A stretch of 64,000 nucleotides of DNA from Mariniphaga sp041687255 (lineage in GTDB: Bacteria; Bacteroidota; Bacteroidia; Bacteroidales; Prolixibacteraceae): contig JAWLCL010000006.1 in NCBI GenBank assembly GCA_041687255.1, forward strand, positions 62,001 through 126,000, in the 5' to 3' direction. The notes below the pieces were generated by a model. It worked only from the letters and a program-made list of their open reading frames with translations, was not told the DNA's origin and did no database searches. Of this stretch, positions 51,190 through 59,471 are shown in pieces. The position numbers and the translations under genes were made by a program. Within the stretch, counting starts at the first letter, position 1. The number at the start of each line of letters is the position of its first letter.

Positions 51190-52326
51190 TTGGTTTATTC
51201 AAAAATTCCCTCCCCTGCCTTTGTGCTTGATGAAAAGTTGCTCAGAAAAAACCTGGAGCTTATCAACAGCATTCAGAGTAAGGCAGGCGTAGAAATTATT
51301 CTGGCATTCAAAGGTTTTGCCATGTGGAGTGCTTTTCCGCTTGTAAGAAAATACTTATCAGGTGCTACAGCCAGTTCGCTTTACGAAGCCAGACTATGCT
51401 ATGAGGAGATGAAAACCCGCGCGCATACATATGCACCGGTGTATTTTGAAAGCGAGTTTGATGAATTACTACAGTATTCTAGTCACATTGTTTTTAATTC
51501 ATTCAGCCAGTACAACAAATTTTACTCAAAAACTTTACAGGCTGATCATCCGGTATCCTGCGGAATTCGGGTAAATCCAGAGTATTCTGATGTAGGTACA
51601 GATTTATATAACCCCAGTGCTGCCGGTTCCAGGCTTGGTGTCGGCAGTCAGGAGTTCCCTGACGAACTGCCGGAAGGCATTGATGGAATTCACTTTCATG
51701 TACTGTGCGAATCCAATTCCTATAGCCTTGAAAAAGTTCTGAAGAACCTGGAAGCACGCTTTGCAAAACACCTGCACAAAGTAAAATGGGTAAATATGGG
51801 TGGCGGTCATTTAATGACCCGCAACGGATACGACCACCAGCACCTTATCAAATTGCTTTCAGAGTTTCGTAAGAAGTATGATGTAAAGGTAATTCTGGAA
51901 CCCGGTAGCGCCATTGCATGGGAAACAGGAGTACTGGTTTCAACAGTTATGGATGTTGTGGAGCACAGCGGAATAAAAACTGCCATCCTGGATGTTTCTT
52001 TCACTGCCCATATGCCCGATACACTTGAAATGCCTTACCGTCCGGGCATTATTGGAGCAAAAGACCCGGATGGGAACAGCAAATTCCTTTACCGCATAGG
52101 AGGCACAAGTTGCCTGGCGGGCGACTACATGGAGGCATATGATTTTGGACATGAACTAAAACCTGGTGACCAGGTGATTTTTAAAGACATGATCCATTAC
52201 ACTATGGTGAAAACGACTATGTTTAATGGAGTAAATCATCCGGCAATAGCTATATGGACAGAAGATGATAAATTAAATCTTGTACGGACGTTCAATTATC
52301 AGGATTATAAAAACAGGCTCTCGTAA
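51190..52326 (+). CDS. nspC: Carboxynorspermidine decarboxylase
   Basis: PLP fold-III enzyme, 378 residues. P-S-P-A-F-V-L-D-E opens the family fold; PLP Lys is K41 in L-A-F-K-G-F-A; catalytic Cys in G-G-T-S-C-L-A-G-D; also H-F-H-V-L-C-E and E-P-G-S-A-I-A-W. No ATG or GTG is available at the right place: the only start fitting the family N-terminus is the TTG at 51190. It decarboxylates carboxynorspermidine or carboxyspermidine, and possibly carboxyaminopropylagmatine. Confidence 0.93.
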   Translation: MVYSKIPSPAFVLDEKLLRKNLELINSIQSKAGVEIILAFKGFAMWSAFPLVRKYLSGATASSLYEARLCYEEMKTRAHTYAPVYFESEFDELLQYSSHIVFNSFSQYNKFYSKTLQADHPVSCGIRVNPEYSDVGTDLYNPSAAGSRLGVGSQEFPDELPEGIDGIHFHVLCESNSYSLEKVLKNLEARFAKHLHKVKWVNMGGGHLMTRNGYDHQHLIKLLSEFRKKYDVKVILEPGSAIAWETGVLVSTVMDVVEHSGIKTAILDVSFTAHMPDTLEMPYRPGIIGAKDPDGNSKFLYRIGGTSCLAGDYMEAYDFGHELKPGDQVIFKDMIHYTMVKTTMFNGVNHPAIAIWTEDDKLNLVRTFNYQDYKNRLS

Positions 52327-52357
52327 ATTAAATTCAGTCAGATTATAAAACATTAAC

Positions 52358-54172
52358 ATGAAATCCAGGAACCAAAGCGTTAAGCTATTTGCTTTAAGTA
52401 TTTTACTTGTATTTTGTTCCTTATTTACAAAGGGACAGGAACAAACCAATGCCCGTGCCCAATGGTTTACCGATGCACGCTTTGGGATGTTCATTCATTG
52501 GGGTATATATAGTGGTGCTGAAGGCATATGGAAAGGAGAAAAAATTCGGAACGACAATAACTATGCTGAATGGATTTATTACCGGAACAGCATCGGCAAG
52601 GAAGAATACCTTTCACTGCTCGACAGATTTGACTGGAACGAAATAGATGCGGAAGAATGGGTTCTGCTGGCAAAAAAGTCAGGTATGAAGTACATTACAA
52701 TTACAGCCAAACATCACGATGGTTTTGCCCTGTGGGACAGCAAAGTCAGTGACTATGATTTAGGGAACTATACGAGTCCCTCCCGTGACATCATCAAAGA
52801 ACTGGCTGATGCCTGTAAAAAACACGATATGAAATTGGGGCTTTATTACTCGCACTGGGTGGATTGGGAGCATGAGTTTGGATGGGACCACACCCGTGAA
52901 ATCACAGGCATCGCCCCGGAAGATTACAACCAATACTGGCAGGAAAAAGTAATCCCCCAGGTAAGGGAACTGCTTACCGGTTACGGTAAGATTGATCTTT
53001 TTTGGTTTGACATGTGGATTCACCATTCTGAAACAGTGGTTACAAAGGAACAACTGCTGCAGCTAAAAGGCCTGATAAGAGAATTGCAACCCGAATGCCT
53101 GGTGAACTCAAGGCTGGGACTTTCAATAGAAGAGGACCCGGATGTAGATTTTAAAACCCTGGGCGATAACCAACTTGGAAGTAAAAAAGAAAACTTTCCC
53201 TGGCAATCTCCTGCAACAGTTGCCCATTCCTGGGGCTTTCATGCCCTTGATACCGACTTCAAATCGACCACAACCCTTTTGAAATCACTGATAGGCAATG
53301 TTAGCCTGAATGGAAATTTCATGCTCAATATCGGTCCCAGGGCAAATGGAGATGTGCAACATGAAGTCTCACAGCGAATGCTTGAAATGGGGAAATGGCT
53401 TGATGTAAACGGAGAGGCAATATATGGAGCCGAAGCATTTGAGCTGGATAATTACATGCACGACTGGGGAAAAATTACTTTTAGGCAAACCGGACAATCT
53501 TCAAAGCTGTATTTGCATGTATTTAACTGGCCTTTAAACAAAAAATTATACCTCACAGGAATTAAGGAAAAACCTGAAAAAATTTATTTGCTGGCAGATA
53601 AACTTCAAACTCCCCTCTCCTTTTCCCATATGGATGTATACACTGAAATTGACCTTCCTTCGCTGCAGCCCGACCCGTATGTATCAGTAGTTGTTTTGGA
53701 ATACAGCAGTAAACCGGAAACAGAGAATGGTCTGGTTGCGAAAACCAGCGATAATGGCTATGCACTAACGCCAGCTAACCGGGCAAACACCGATGCCGAC
53801 ATTAAACTTCAGCCCAAAAGCAGAAGGGGCACTGTACCGGAACATGTATCAGCAGATCAGAAACATACGCTTAAATGGAAAGTATATATCGATCAACCGG
53901 GTGATAAAACAATTGATGTCTCCTATAGTTTCCAGGGCAATGAATCAGACCACAAAATTACAATTAAAGCAGCCTATGATTCAATCCAACACATTGTACA
54001 ACCAACAGGAAAAACAGTCGGAGAACCAAATTCAAACTGGATAATCGACAACTTCAAATCGTTTAGTGCCGGCACCATAAACTTTCCCCAAAGGGGCATC
54101 TACGAAATTGAAGCAGAGATAATCCCTTCAAGGAAGCAAGAAGTTCATTTTCAATGGATTTGGATAAAATAA
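52358..54172 (+). CDS. Alpha-L-fucosidase (GH29), secreted
   Basis: 604 residues. Signal peptide (hydrophobic 8-22), then the GH29 barrel: F-G-M-F-I-H-W-G at the start, T-I-T-A-K-H-H-D-G-F, and the nucleophile Asp in D-L-F-W-F-D-M-W. The last 200 residues form beta domains including a possible carbohydrate-binding module. It hydrolyses terminal fucose from algal or host glycans outside the cytosol. It is not in a SusCD locus here. Confidence 0.95.
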   Translation: MKSRNQSVKLFALSILLVFCSLFTKGQEQTNARAQWFTDARFGMFIHWGIYSGAEGIWKGEKIRNDNNYAEWIYYRNSIGKEEYLSLLDRFDWNEIDAEEWVLLAKKSGMKYITITAKHHDGFALWDSKVSDYDLGNYTSPSRDIIKELADACKKHDMKLGLYYSHWVDWEHEFGWDHTREITGIAPEDYNQYWQEKVIPQVRELLTGYGKIDLFWFDMWIHHSETVVTKEQLLQLKGLIRELQPECLVNSRLGLSIEEDPDVDFKTLGDNQLGSKKENFPWQSPATVAHSWGFHALDTDFKSTTTLLKSLIGNVSLNGNFMLNIGPRANGDVQHEVSQRMLEMGKWLDVNGEAIYGAEAFELDNYMHDWGKITFRQTGQSSKLYLHVFNWPLNKKLYLTGIKEKPEKIYLLADKLQTPLSFSHMDVYTEIDLPSLQPDPYVSVVVLEYSSKPETENGLVAKTSDNGYALTPANRANTDADIKLQPKSRRGTVPEHVSADQKHTLKWKVYIDQPGDKTIDVSYSFQGNESDHKITIKAAYDSIQHIVQPTGKTVGEPNSNWIIDNFKSFSAGTINFPQRGIYEIEAEIIPSRKQEVHFQWIWIK

Positions 54173-54184
54173 TCAACGCCGGAA

Positions 54185-54206
54185 GTTATTAACAATTGTT
54201 GATAAC
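54185..54206. promoter_or_regulatory. 22-bp near-palindrome, possible operator
   Basis: GTTATTAACAATTGTTGATAAC is 20/22 symmetric, just after the fucosidase stop and 40 nt before the ncRNA promoter. A regulator site is possible; a chance AT palindrome is not excluded. Confidence 0.3.
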
Positions 54207-54245
54207 CCCAGTTAACATCTGACTCATATTAAGATTTAAATATTA

Positions 54246-54277
54246 TTTGATTTTTATAATCTTTTTTCTTATATTTG
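54246..54277 (+). promoter_or_regulatory. Consensus promoter of the noncoding RNA
   Basis: TTTG (246-249) - 20 bp - TATATTTG (270-277): both boxes match the Bacteroidota consensus exactly. This is the best promoter in the window and no ORF follows it. Predicted start near 54284. Confidence 0.75.
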
Positions 54278-54283
54278 ATGTAC

Positions 54284-54817
54284 CAGATGAGCGATAAAAG
54301 GCTGCTCTGCAGATGTGGAAATGGGAAAAGGTTCTTAGTTGAATCCCGACTCGTTTCAAACCCTCCCAAAAGGATGGCACATCAAGGAGCCGAAGTATGA
54401 ACCGGATGGTGTAAAAACCTGCGGCTCATTCAATCGCCGGAGGAAATGTAAAACGTTCTTTCAAGATTGAGTCATTAGGCGGACAGCAAATGTTTTATGG
54501 TCAAAAACCATTTAATAGTCTTACTGCAAAGCATGAACCGAATGAAAACGGAACAGCTAACTGCAGGAGGCAAATACCGAACGGTATTGCCGGAAGCACT
54601 GAAATGACACTTCGTCCGGGAAAGTATTCCGGATAACTGAACGGACTGCTCAATAATTTATACCGTAGAAAGTTGAATTGTTGAGTACTGGGCACTGTTT
54701 AATCCCTAAAAGATAAACTTTGCCGGCCACAATAACAGTAATCTGGCACCTGAGAAATTAATTTTGATCAGGTGAATGGGAACTATTCGTCAAAGAATGG
54801 TTCCCATTTGTGTTTTT
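54284..54817 (+). ncRNA. Unidentified structured RNA, about 535 nt
   Basis: No ORF spans this stretch. It runs from a perfect promoter to a strong terminator and contains many stems: CTGC/GCAG; GAGCCG (387-392)/CGGCTC (421-426); ATGGT/ACCAT around 54519; GGCA(A)ATACCG/CGGTATTGCC near 54570-54592; GTCCG/CGGAC near 54613-54645; GCTCAATAATT with AATTGTTGAG near 54649-54684. A motif ATGAACCGRATG occurs twice (397-408 and 533-544), each followed by GGAGG and AAAT. It lacks the RNase P and tmRNA signatures I know. The boundaries are inferred from promoter and terminator. Confidence 0.65.
54775..54817 (+). terminator. Terminator of the noncoding RNA
   Basis: AATGGGAAC (775-783) pairs with GTTCCCATT (800-808); inner ATTC/GAAT extends the stem; then TGTGTTTTT. 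It lies well before the next gene's own -7 box. Confidence 0.9.
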
Positions 54818-54967
54818 ATATGGAGGGTAGTTTCAACATTAACTGTTTGTATCTTAACAAAGAATAAGTAAGAAGCCAACGCATATCTGCCTTTAAATTT
54901 GAATTAAATTGAAAAACACAATCGCCTACTTATAGATATTTTATTCCCGAACAATCAAAATTTGTAA

Positions 54968-54975
54968 TATATTTG
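54968..54975 (+). promoter_or_regulatory. Candidate -7 box for the sigma-54 activator gene
   Basis: TATATTTG, exact TAnnTTTG, about 75 nt before the ATG at 55051. No good -33 box. The rest of 54818-55050 shows nothing else. Confidence 0.4.
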
Positions 54976-55050
54976 TACTTGGAGGTTGGAAAAAATAATA
55001 TAATTTGGCTCTTATTACAAAAGAGTTATAATTTCTGGGGTAGGTAATAT

Positions 55051-56409
55051 ATGAAAAGAATACTAGTTATTGATGATGATACTTTTATGTGTGATTTGCT
55101 TGTAAATCACCTTAACCAAAGCGGGTTTGAGGCACAGGGAACCTATTCGGGAAAAAATGGTGTAAAACTGGTTGAAAATAATCCTTTTGATGTTGTTTTA
55201 TGTGATTACCGGCTTCCCAATACCGATGGATATGAAGTACTAAAACAGATTAAAGCCAAGAAACCCTTACTGCCTGTTATTATTATGACTGCTTATGCTG
55301 AAATAAAAATGGCGGTCAAACTTATTAAATCGGGTGCATTCGATTATGTAACCAAACCTGTTCAGCCCGAAGAAATAAAAATCTTAATTCATAAAGCCCT
55401 TGAGTCAAAAGAAGGGAAAGAGACTCAAACCGATTTTCAGAACAATTTTGTTGTAGGTAGCAGTAAAGAAATCAAGGAGGTTATGAAACTTGTAAAAGTT
55501 GTAGCCCCCACCGATTTAACTGTTCTTATCCATGGCGAAACCGGTTCCGGTAAGGAGTACATTGCCAAAGCTATCCATTATGCCAGTGCACGCAGCAAAA
55601 AACCTTTTGTTGCCGTTGACTGCGGTGCTATCCCAAAAGACCTGGCCAACAGCGAACTGTTTGGGCACATCAAAGGTTCGTTCACTGGTGCTATCAATAA
55701 CAAAATGGGCTATTTTGAACAGGCAAAGGGAGGAACCCTATTCCTGGATGAAGTAGGTAACCTGCCTTACGAAAACCAGATAAAACTTTTAAGGGCGCTC
55801 CAGGAGCGATTCATAAACCGTGTTGGCGACAATAAAGTCATCAAAGTAGATGTAAGAATCATTACCGCTTCAAATGAGGATCTGCAAAAATTAGTGGAAG
55901 CCAATGAATTCAGGGAAGATTTATTCCACAGGCTGAATGCTTTTAAGATTCCCCTGCCCCCGCTCAGAGATCGCGGTGATGATATAATGGAGTTCGCCCA
56001 CTTTTTCATTGATAAAGCAAATAAGGCATTCAACAAGTCAATCGTAGATTTTGATGATGAAACAAAAGCATTGATATACAGATACGACTGGCACGGAAAT
56101 ATCCGTGAATTGCAGAACGTTATCAACAGGGCTGTTCTGTTATCGCAGGGCGACACCATCAAACCCGATGTAATGCCCAGTGAAATAAGATTCTACAGCA
56201 TGCAATCGGGAACTAAAAATGAACCTGCAAACAACCGCAATGAAATTACAGAATTAAAGCAAGCAACACTGGTAACCGAAAAAGAGGTTATCATTAATGC
56301 CCTTGTCGAATCGAATTATAATAAAAGCAAGGCTGCAAAAATGTTAAATATCGACCGCAAAACACTCTACAACAAAATTAAGCAGTATGAAATCGAAATC
56401 CTGAAATAG
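55051..56409 (+). CDS. Sigma-54-dependent response regulator (NtrC/AtoC-like)
   Basis: 452 residues: receiver (1-120) with acceptor D52 in V-V-L-C-D-Y-R-L-P; AAA+ domain (about 135-365) with Walker A G-E-T-G-S-G-K-E (162-169), a sigma-54 contact loop reading G-S-F-T-G-A (209-214) rather than GAFTGA, Walker B G-G-T-L-F-L-D-E; and a Fis-type HTH (about 405-450, N-K-S-K-A-A-K-M-L-N-I-D-R-K-T-L-Y-N-K). It activates sigma-54 promoters after phosphorylation. No kinase adjoins it; a structured RNA gene lies upstream. Confidence 0.96.
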   Translation: MKRILVIDDDTFMCDLLVNHLNQSGFEAQGTYSGKNGVKLVENNPFDVVLCDYRLPNTDGYEVLKQIKAKKPLLPVIIMTAYAEIKMAVKLIKSGAFDYVTKPVQPEEIKILIHKALESKEGKETQTDFQNNFVVGSSKEIKEVMKLVKVVAPTDLTVLIHGETGSGKEYIAKAIHYASARSKKPFVAVDCGAIPKDLANSELFGHIKGSFTGAINNKMGYFEQAKGGTLFLDEVGNLPYENQIKLLRALQERFINRVGDNKVIKVDVRIITASNEDLQKLVEANEFREDLFHRLNAFKIPLPPLRDRGDDIMEFAHFFIDKANKAFNKSIVDFDDETKALIYRYDWHGNIRELQNVINRAVLLSQGDTIKPDVMPSEIRFYSMQSGTKNEPANNRNEITELKQATLVTEKEVIINALVESNYNKSKAAKMLNIDRKTLYNKIKQYEIEILK

Positions 56410-56674
56410 CCCATACTGCTTTACAAAAATTTCTTGTACTATAAACTTCTTTTATTGGTTTTCTCCCTTCCATTCTGGGGTCTTTTAGCCTCAGTTGTGG
56501 ATTTATTCATCATCTTCAACCCCCTGCCACAATACGCCTTGATGCCACAAGTTGCTGATTTGTGCTCTTTATAGCCATTTGCTTAAAAACGGCATAACTT
56601 TTTCATTCCCTTCAATATGTTTTTTAATTGTACGGTGTACAAAAAATTAAATCACTACATAAAAATTTACCGCT

Positions 56675-56965
56675 ATGCAAAATTATCACGAGCCGCCATC
56701 AGAATTATCTGCTGAAGTCAGGGATTATTCAAGGGCACTGATCACATTAAAAGAAGAAATTGAAGCAGTCGACTGGTACAATCAAAGGTTGAATGCCACT
56801 TCCGACCAACAACTAAAAAAAATCCTCAAGCATAACCTTGAAGAGGAAATTGAACATGCCTGTATGACCCTCGAATGGTTAAGAAGGAACATGGATGGCT
56901 GGGATGAAAACCTGGAACAGTACCTGTTTACAGAAAAAGACATTGTAAAAATTGAAGACGATTAA
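56675..56965 (+). CDS. Encapsulated ferritin (EncFtn)-like ferroxidase without targeting tail
   Basis: 96 residues. It matches EncFtn, a half-ferritin that forms its iron site at a dimer interface inside encapsulin: E-E-I-E-A-V-D-W-Y-N-Q-R with E28, E30 and W34, and H-N-L-E-E-E-I-E-H-A-C-M-T-L-E-W-L-R-R with E57, E58 and H61, the expected ligands. The chain ends V-K-I-E-D-D, right after the ferritin domain; the usual flexible linker and L-x-V/I-G-S-L targeting peptide are absent. It starts a two-gene unit, 14 nt before encapsulin. Confidence 0.92.
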   Translation: MQNYHEPPSELSAEVRDYSRALITLKEEIEAVDWYNQRLNATSDQQLKKILKHNLEEEIEHACMTLEWLRRNMDGWDENLEQYLFTEKDIVKIEDD

Positions 56966-56979
56966 AAAAAATTATTGGC

Positions 56980-57792
56980 ATGAATATCTTAAAAAAATCA
57001 ATTGCACCAATCACTGATGCAGCATGGAGTGAGATAAAAGAAAGAACAAAACAAATCCTTGATTTGAATTTAACTGCCCGGAAGTTTATTGATATCGATG
57101 GGCCTAATGGCTTAAAACAAGGAGGAGTTTCAACAGGGCGCCTGATTTTACCGGGCGACCATACCGACAGCGGTATTAATTATGGTATCAGGGAAATGCT
57201 GCCGATGGTTGAAATAAGAAGACCTTTCGAACTGGATTTATGGGAGCTTGACAATTTGGAAAGAGGAGCAAAAGATGTTGATCTCACATCACTTGAAGAA
57301 GCTGCAAGTGAAGTCTGCCTGTTTGAGGAGCGGGCGATTTATCAGGGCTTTGAGCCGGCCAACATTAAAGGTCTCCGTCAGTCGGCAGAAGCAGAACCTG
57401 TAACAATTCCGGAAAATGTGAATGACTTCCTGAAAGAAATCGGAAAACAGGTCAACCTTCTTGACAGAAAAGCTGTAGAAGGCCCTTATTCACTTATTAT
57501 AACGGAAAACGAATGGATAAACCTGATTAATTTGTCGGAGGGATATCCTATTTTACTGCAACTAAAGGAAATCCTGGGTGGCCCGGTTTTAATAAACCAT
57601 ACCAATCACAACTCATTTCTGGTTTCCAATCGCGGAGGGGATTTTGAGCTTGTGCTGGGGCAAGACATTTCGCTTGGCTACGACGGCCACGATAGCAGGA
57701 AGGTAAAGCTTTATTTTACCTCTTCATTTACATTCAGGGTACTAAGTCCTGAAGCAGTAGTTGTTTTGAACAGCCGTGAAAAAGATCAGTAA
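56980..57792 (+). CDS. Encapsulin shell protein (family 1)
   Basis: 270 residues with the HK97-like shell fold that assembles nanocompartments. Typical segments: P-I-T-D-A-A-W-S-E-I at the start, F-I-D-I-D-G-P-N-G, the E-R-A-I-Y-Q-G motif, E-G-P-Y-S-L and C-terminal Y-F-T-S-S-F-T-F-R-V-L-S-P-E-A-V-V. The EncFtn gene directly upstream makes iron storage or oxidative-stress protection the likely function. Confidence 0.96.
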   Translation: MNILKKSIAPITDAAWSEIKERTKQILDLNLTARKFIDIDGPNGLKQGGVSTGRLILPGDHTDSGINYGIREMLPMVEIRRPFELDLWELDNLERGAKDVDLTSLEEAASEVCLFEERAIYQGFEPANIKGLRQSAEAEPVTIPENVNDFLKEIGKQVNLLDRKAVEGPYSLIITENEWINLINLSEGYPILLQLKEILGGPVLINHTNHNSFLVSNRGGDFELVLGQDISLGYDGHDSRKVKLYFTSSFTFRVLSPEAVVVLNSREKDQ

Positions 57793-57865
57793 GAGAGAAG
57801 TTGTTCAGGTAAAATACCCGGCTGTTCCGGAAATTCGTTTCGTTCCACAAATTTAAAATACCAAG

Positions 57866-58813
57866 ATGATGACTGTAGTAACCATAACAATGAATCCTGT
57901 TATTGATGCATCAACCTCTGCAAATGCAGTTGTGCCTTCGAAAAAAACCCGCTGCAAACCTCCTGTGTATGAACCGGGAGGTGGTGGCATTAATGTTTCC
58001 AGAGCCTTAAAAAAGCTGGAATGCGATTCAGTTGCTTTGTTTTTTTCCGGAGGCAGAAACGGAAAGATACTTGAACAACTTATCAAAAAGGAAAACATTG
58101 AATACAAAGTACTCCCTACAGAAGAGAGCACCCGTGAAAATTTTATGGTAATGGATAATAAAACAGGAGAACATTACCGTTTTGTAATGCCGGGTCCACA
58201 TATCAGGGACAACGAGTGGCAAGCGGTACTTGATTCGCTGGAAGAGTTGTCTCCCAAACCCGATTACCTTGTTGCAAGCGGCAGTCTTCCCCCGGGAGTA
58301 CCCGATGATTTCTATGCCAGGGTAGCAAAATGGGCAAACAAGCACGATGTAAAAATGGTGTTGGATACTTCCGGGCGAGGGTTACGACCTGCCCTTGAAG
58401 AGGGAGTATATCTTGTTAAGCCTAATCTTCGTGAGCTTGGAGAATTGTTAAATAATGAGGAACTTACAGGTATGCAACTCGATGAAGCTGCCCGGGAAAT
58501 CTTGTCAAAAGGTTATACCCGGATACTGGTAGTTTCATTAGGGGCAAAAGGAGCCTTGCTTGCCCAGGGCGATATGCTGGAATATGTTGTTCCTCCTGTT
58601 ATGCCGGTTGTAAGTGCAGTGGGAGCAGGCGATTCAATGGTGGCAGGCATAATTTACGGATGCATTAAAGGCTACTGGCCTGAAAAGGCAATTCGTTATG
58701 GCGTTGCTGCAGGCACTGCCGCTACAATGACCCCCGGTTCGGAACTTTTAAGAAAAAGTGATACCGAAAAAATCTTCAAATGGCTTTGCTCCAACCAGGA
58801 AGATGATGAATAA
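57866..58813 (+). CDS. pfkB: 6-phosphofructokinase of the PfkB family
   Basis: 315 residues, ribokinase fold. Closely resembles E. coli Pfk-2: T-M-N-P-V-I-D at the start, the F-E-P/Y-E-P-G-G-G-G-I-N-V-S-R-A motif, P-G-P-H-I-R-D-N-E-W, G-S-L-P-P-G-V-P, N-L-R-E-L and the C-terminal signature V-G-A-G-D-S-M-V-A-G. Phosphorylates fructose 6-phosphate; 1-phosphofructokinase or tagatose kinase activity is possible. Second ATG at 57869 is equally usable. Confidence 0.9.
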   Translation: MMTVVTITMNPVIDASTSANAVVPSKKTRCKPPVYEPGGGGINVSRALKKLECDSVALFFSGGRNGKILEQLIKKENIEYKVLPTEESTRENFMVMDNKTGEHYRFVMPGPHIRDNEWQAVLDSLEELSPKPDYLVASGSLPPGVPDDFYARVAKWANKHDVKMVLDTSGRGLRPALEEGVYLVKPNLRELGELLNNEELTGMQLDEAAREILSKGYTRILVVSLGAKGALLAQGDMLEYVVPPVMPVVSAVGAGDSMVAGIIYGCIKGYWPEKAIRYGVAAGTAATMTPGSELLRKSDTEKIFKWLCSNQEDDE

Positions 58814-58928
58814 CAATCTTTTTTGTTCATTTGCTTTTGCAGAATAATTCCCCAAAAGTGCGGCTAATTTCATCATTATATTCAATTCTAAAACAATTCT
58901 GACCCTTTAACAGTTAATCGATTAGACG

Positions 58929-58963
58929 TTTGACTGAAACCACCGGGTTTTGGCATAATTTTG
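58929..58963 (+). promoter_or_regulatory. Candidate promoter for the OsmC-htrA group
   Basis: TTTG (929-932) and TAATTTTG (956-963): both boxes match exactly, but the 23-bp spacing is longer than usual. Leader about 70 nt. Confidence 0.45.
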
Positions 58964-59037
58964 ACTTAAGAAAAATATAGAATCCTTTTTATCAAGGACA
59001 AAAAGTGTTTAAAAAATTAAATTAAAATCTTACAAAC

Positions 59038-59466
59038 ATGAAAAACAGAAAAGCATTTGCAAAATGGGAAGGAAATTTGAAAAACGGTACAGGTTCCTTA
59101 AAATTAGACTCAGTAGACCAAAAATTGTCGTACAACTTCATTTCACGGTTTGAAGAAGGAAATCAAACCAATCCGGAAGAACTTATTGCAGCAGCGCATG
59201 CCGGATGTTATTCTATGGCATTATCGGGGTTGTTAACCGAAGAAGGCTATGAACCCGACTCAATTGAAACCGTCGCAAATGTTACCCTTGAAAAAACTGA
59301 CAGTGGATTCAAAATCAGCAAAAGTGCCTTAAAAACCGAAGCCAAAGTCCCCGGCATTGATAAGGAATTGTTTGAAAAACTTGCCGAAACGGCAAAAGCG
59401 AACTGCCCTGTTTCAAAAGCCTTATCTGCCCTCGAGATAACTTTGGAAACACATCTTAACACATAA
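59038..59466 (+). CDS. OsmC family peroxiredoxin
   Basis: 142 residues. Two redox cysteines in A-A-H-A-G-C-Y-S-M-A-L-S and A-N-C-P-V-S-K-A-L, with the conserved Arg/Glu positions of OsmC rather than Ohr (S-R-F-E-E-G-N near 40, N-P-E-E-L). It reduces organic peroxides. It starts a stress-linked group with htrA 5 nt downstream. Confidence 0.93.
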   Translation: MKNRKAFAKWEGNLKNGTGSLKLDSVDQKLSYNFISRFEEGNQTNPEELIAAAHAGCYSMALSGLLTEEGYEPDSIETVANVTLEKTDSGFKISKSALKTEAKVPGIDKELFEKLAETAKANCPVSKALSALEITLETHLNT

Positions 59467-59471
59467 TAATC

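Noticed and set aside
54284..54817. RNase P RNA or tmRNA
   Set aside because: A GGAGGAAA and a T-arm-like GAATCCCGACTCG are present, but the other conserved blocks (the P4 region, the tag-coding ORF, the 3' ACC end) are not.
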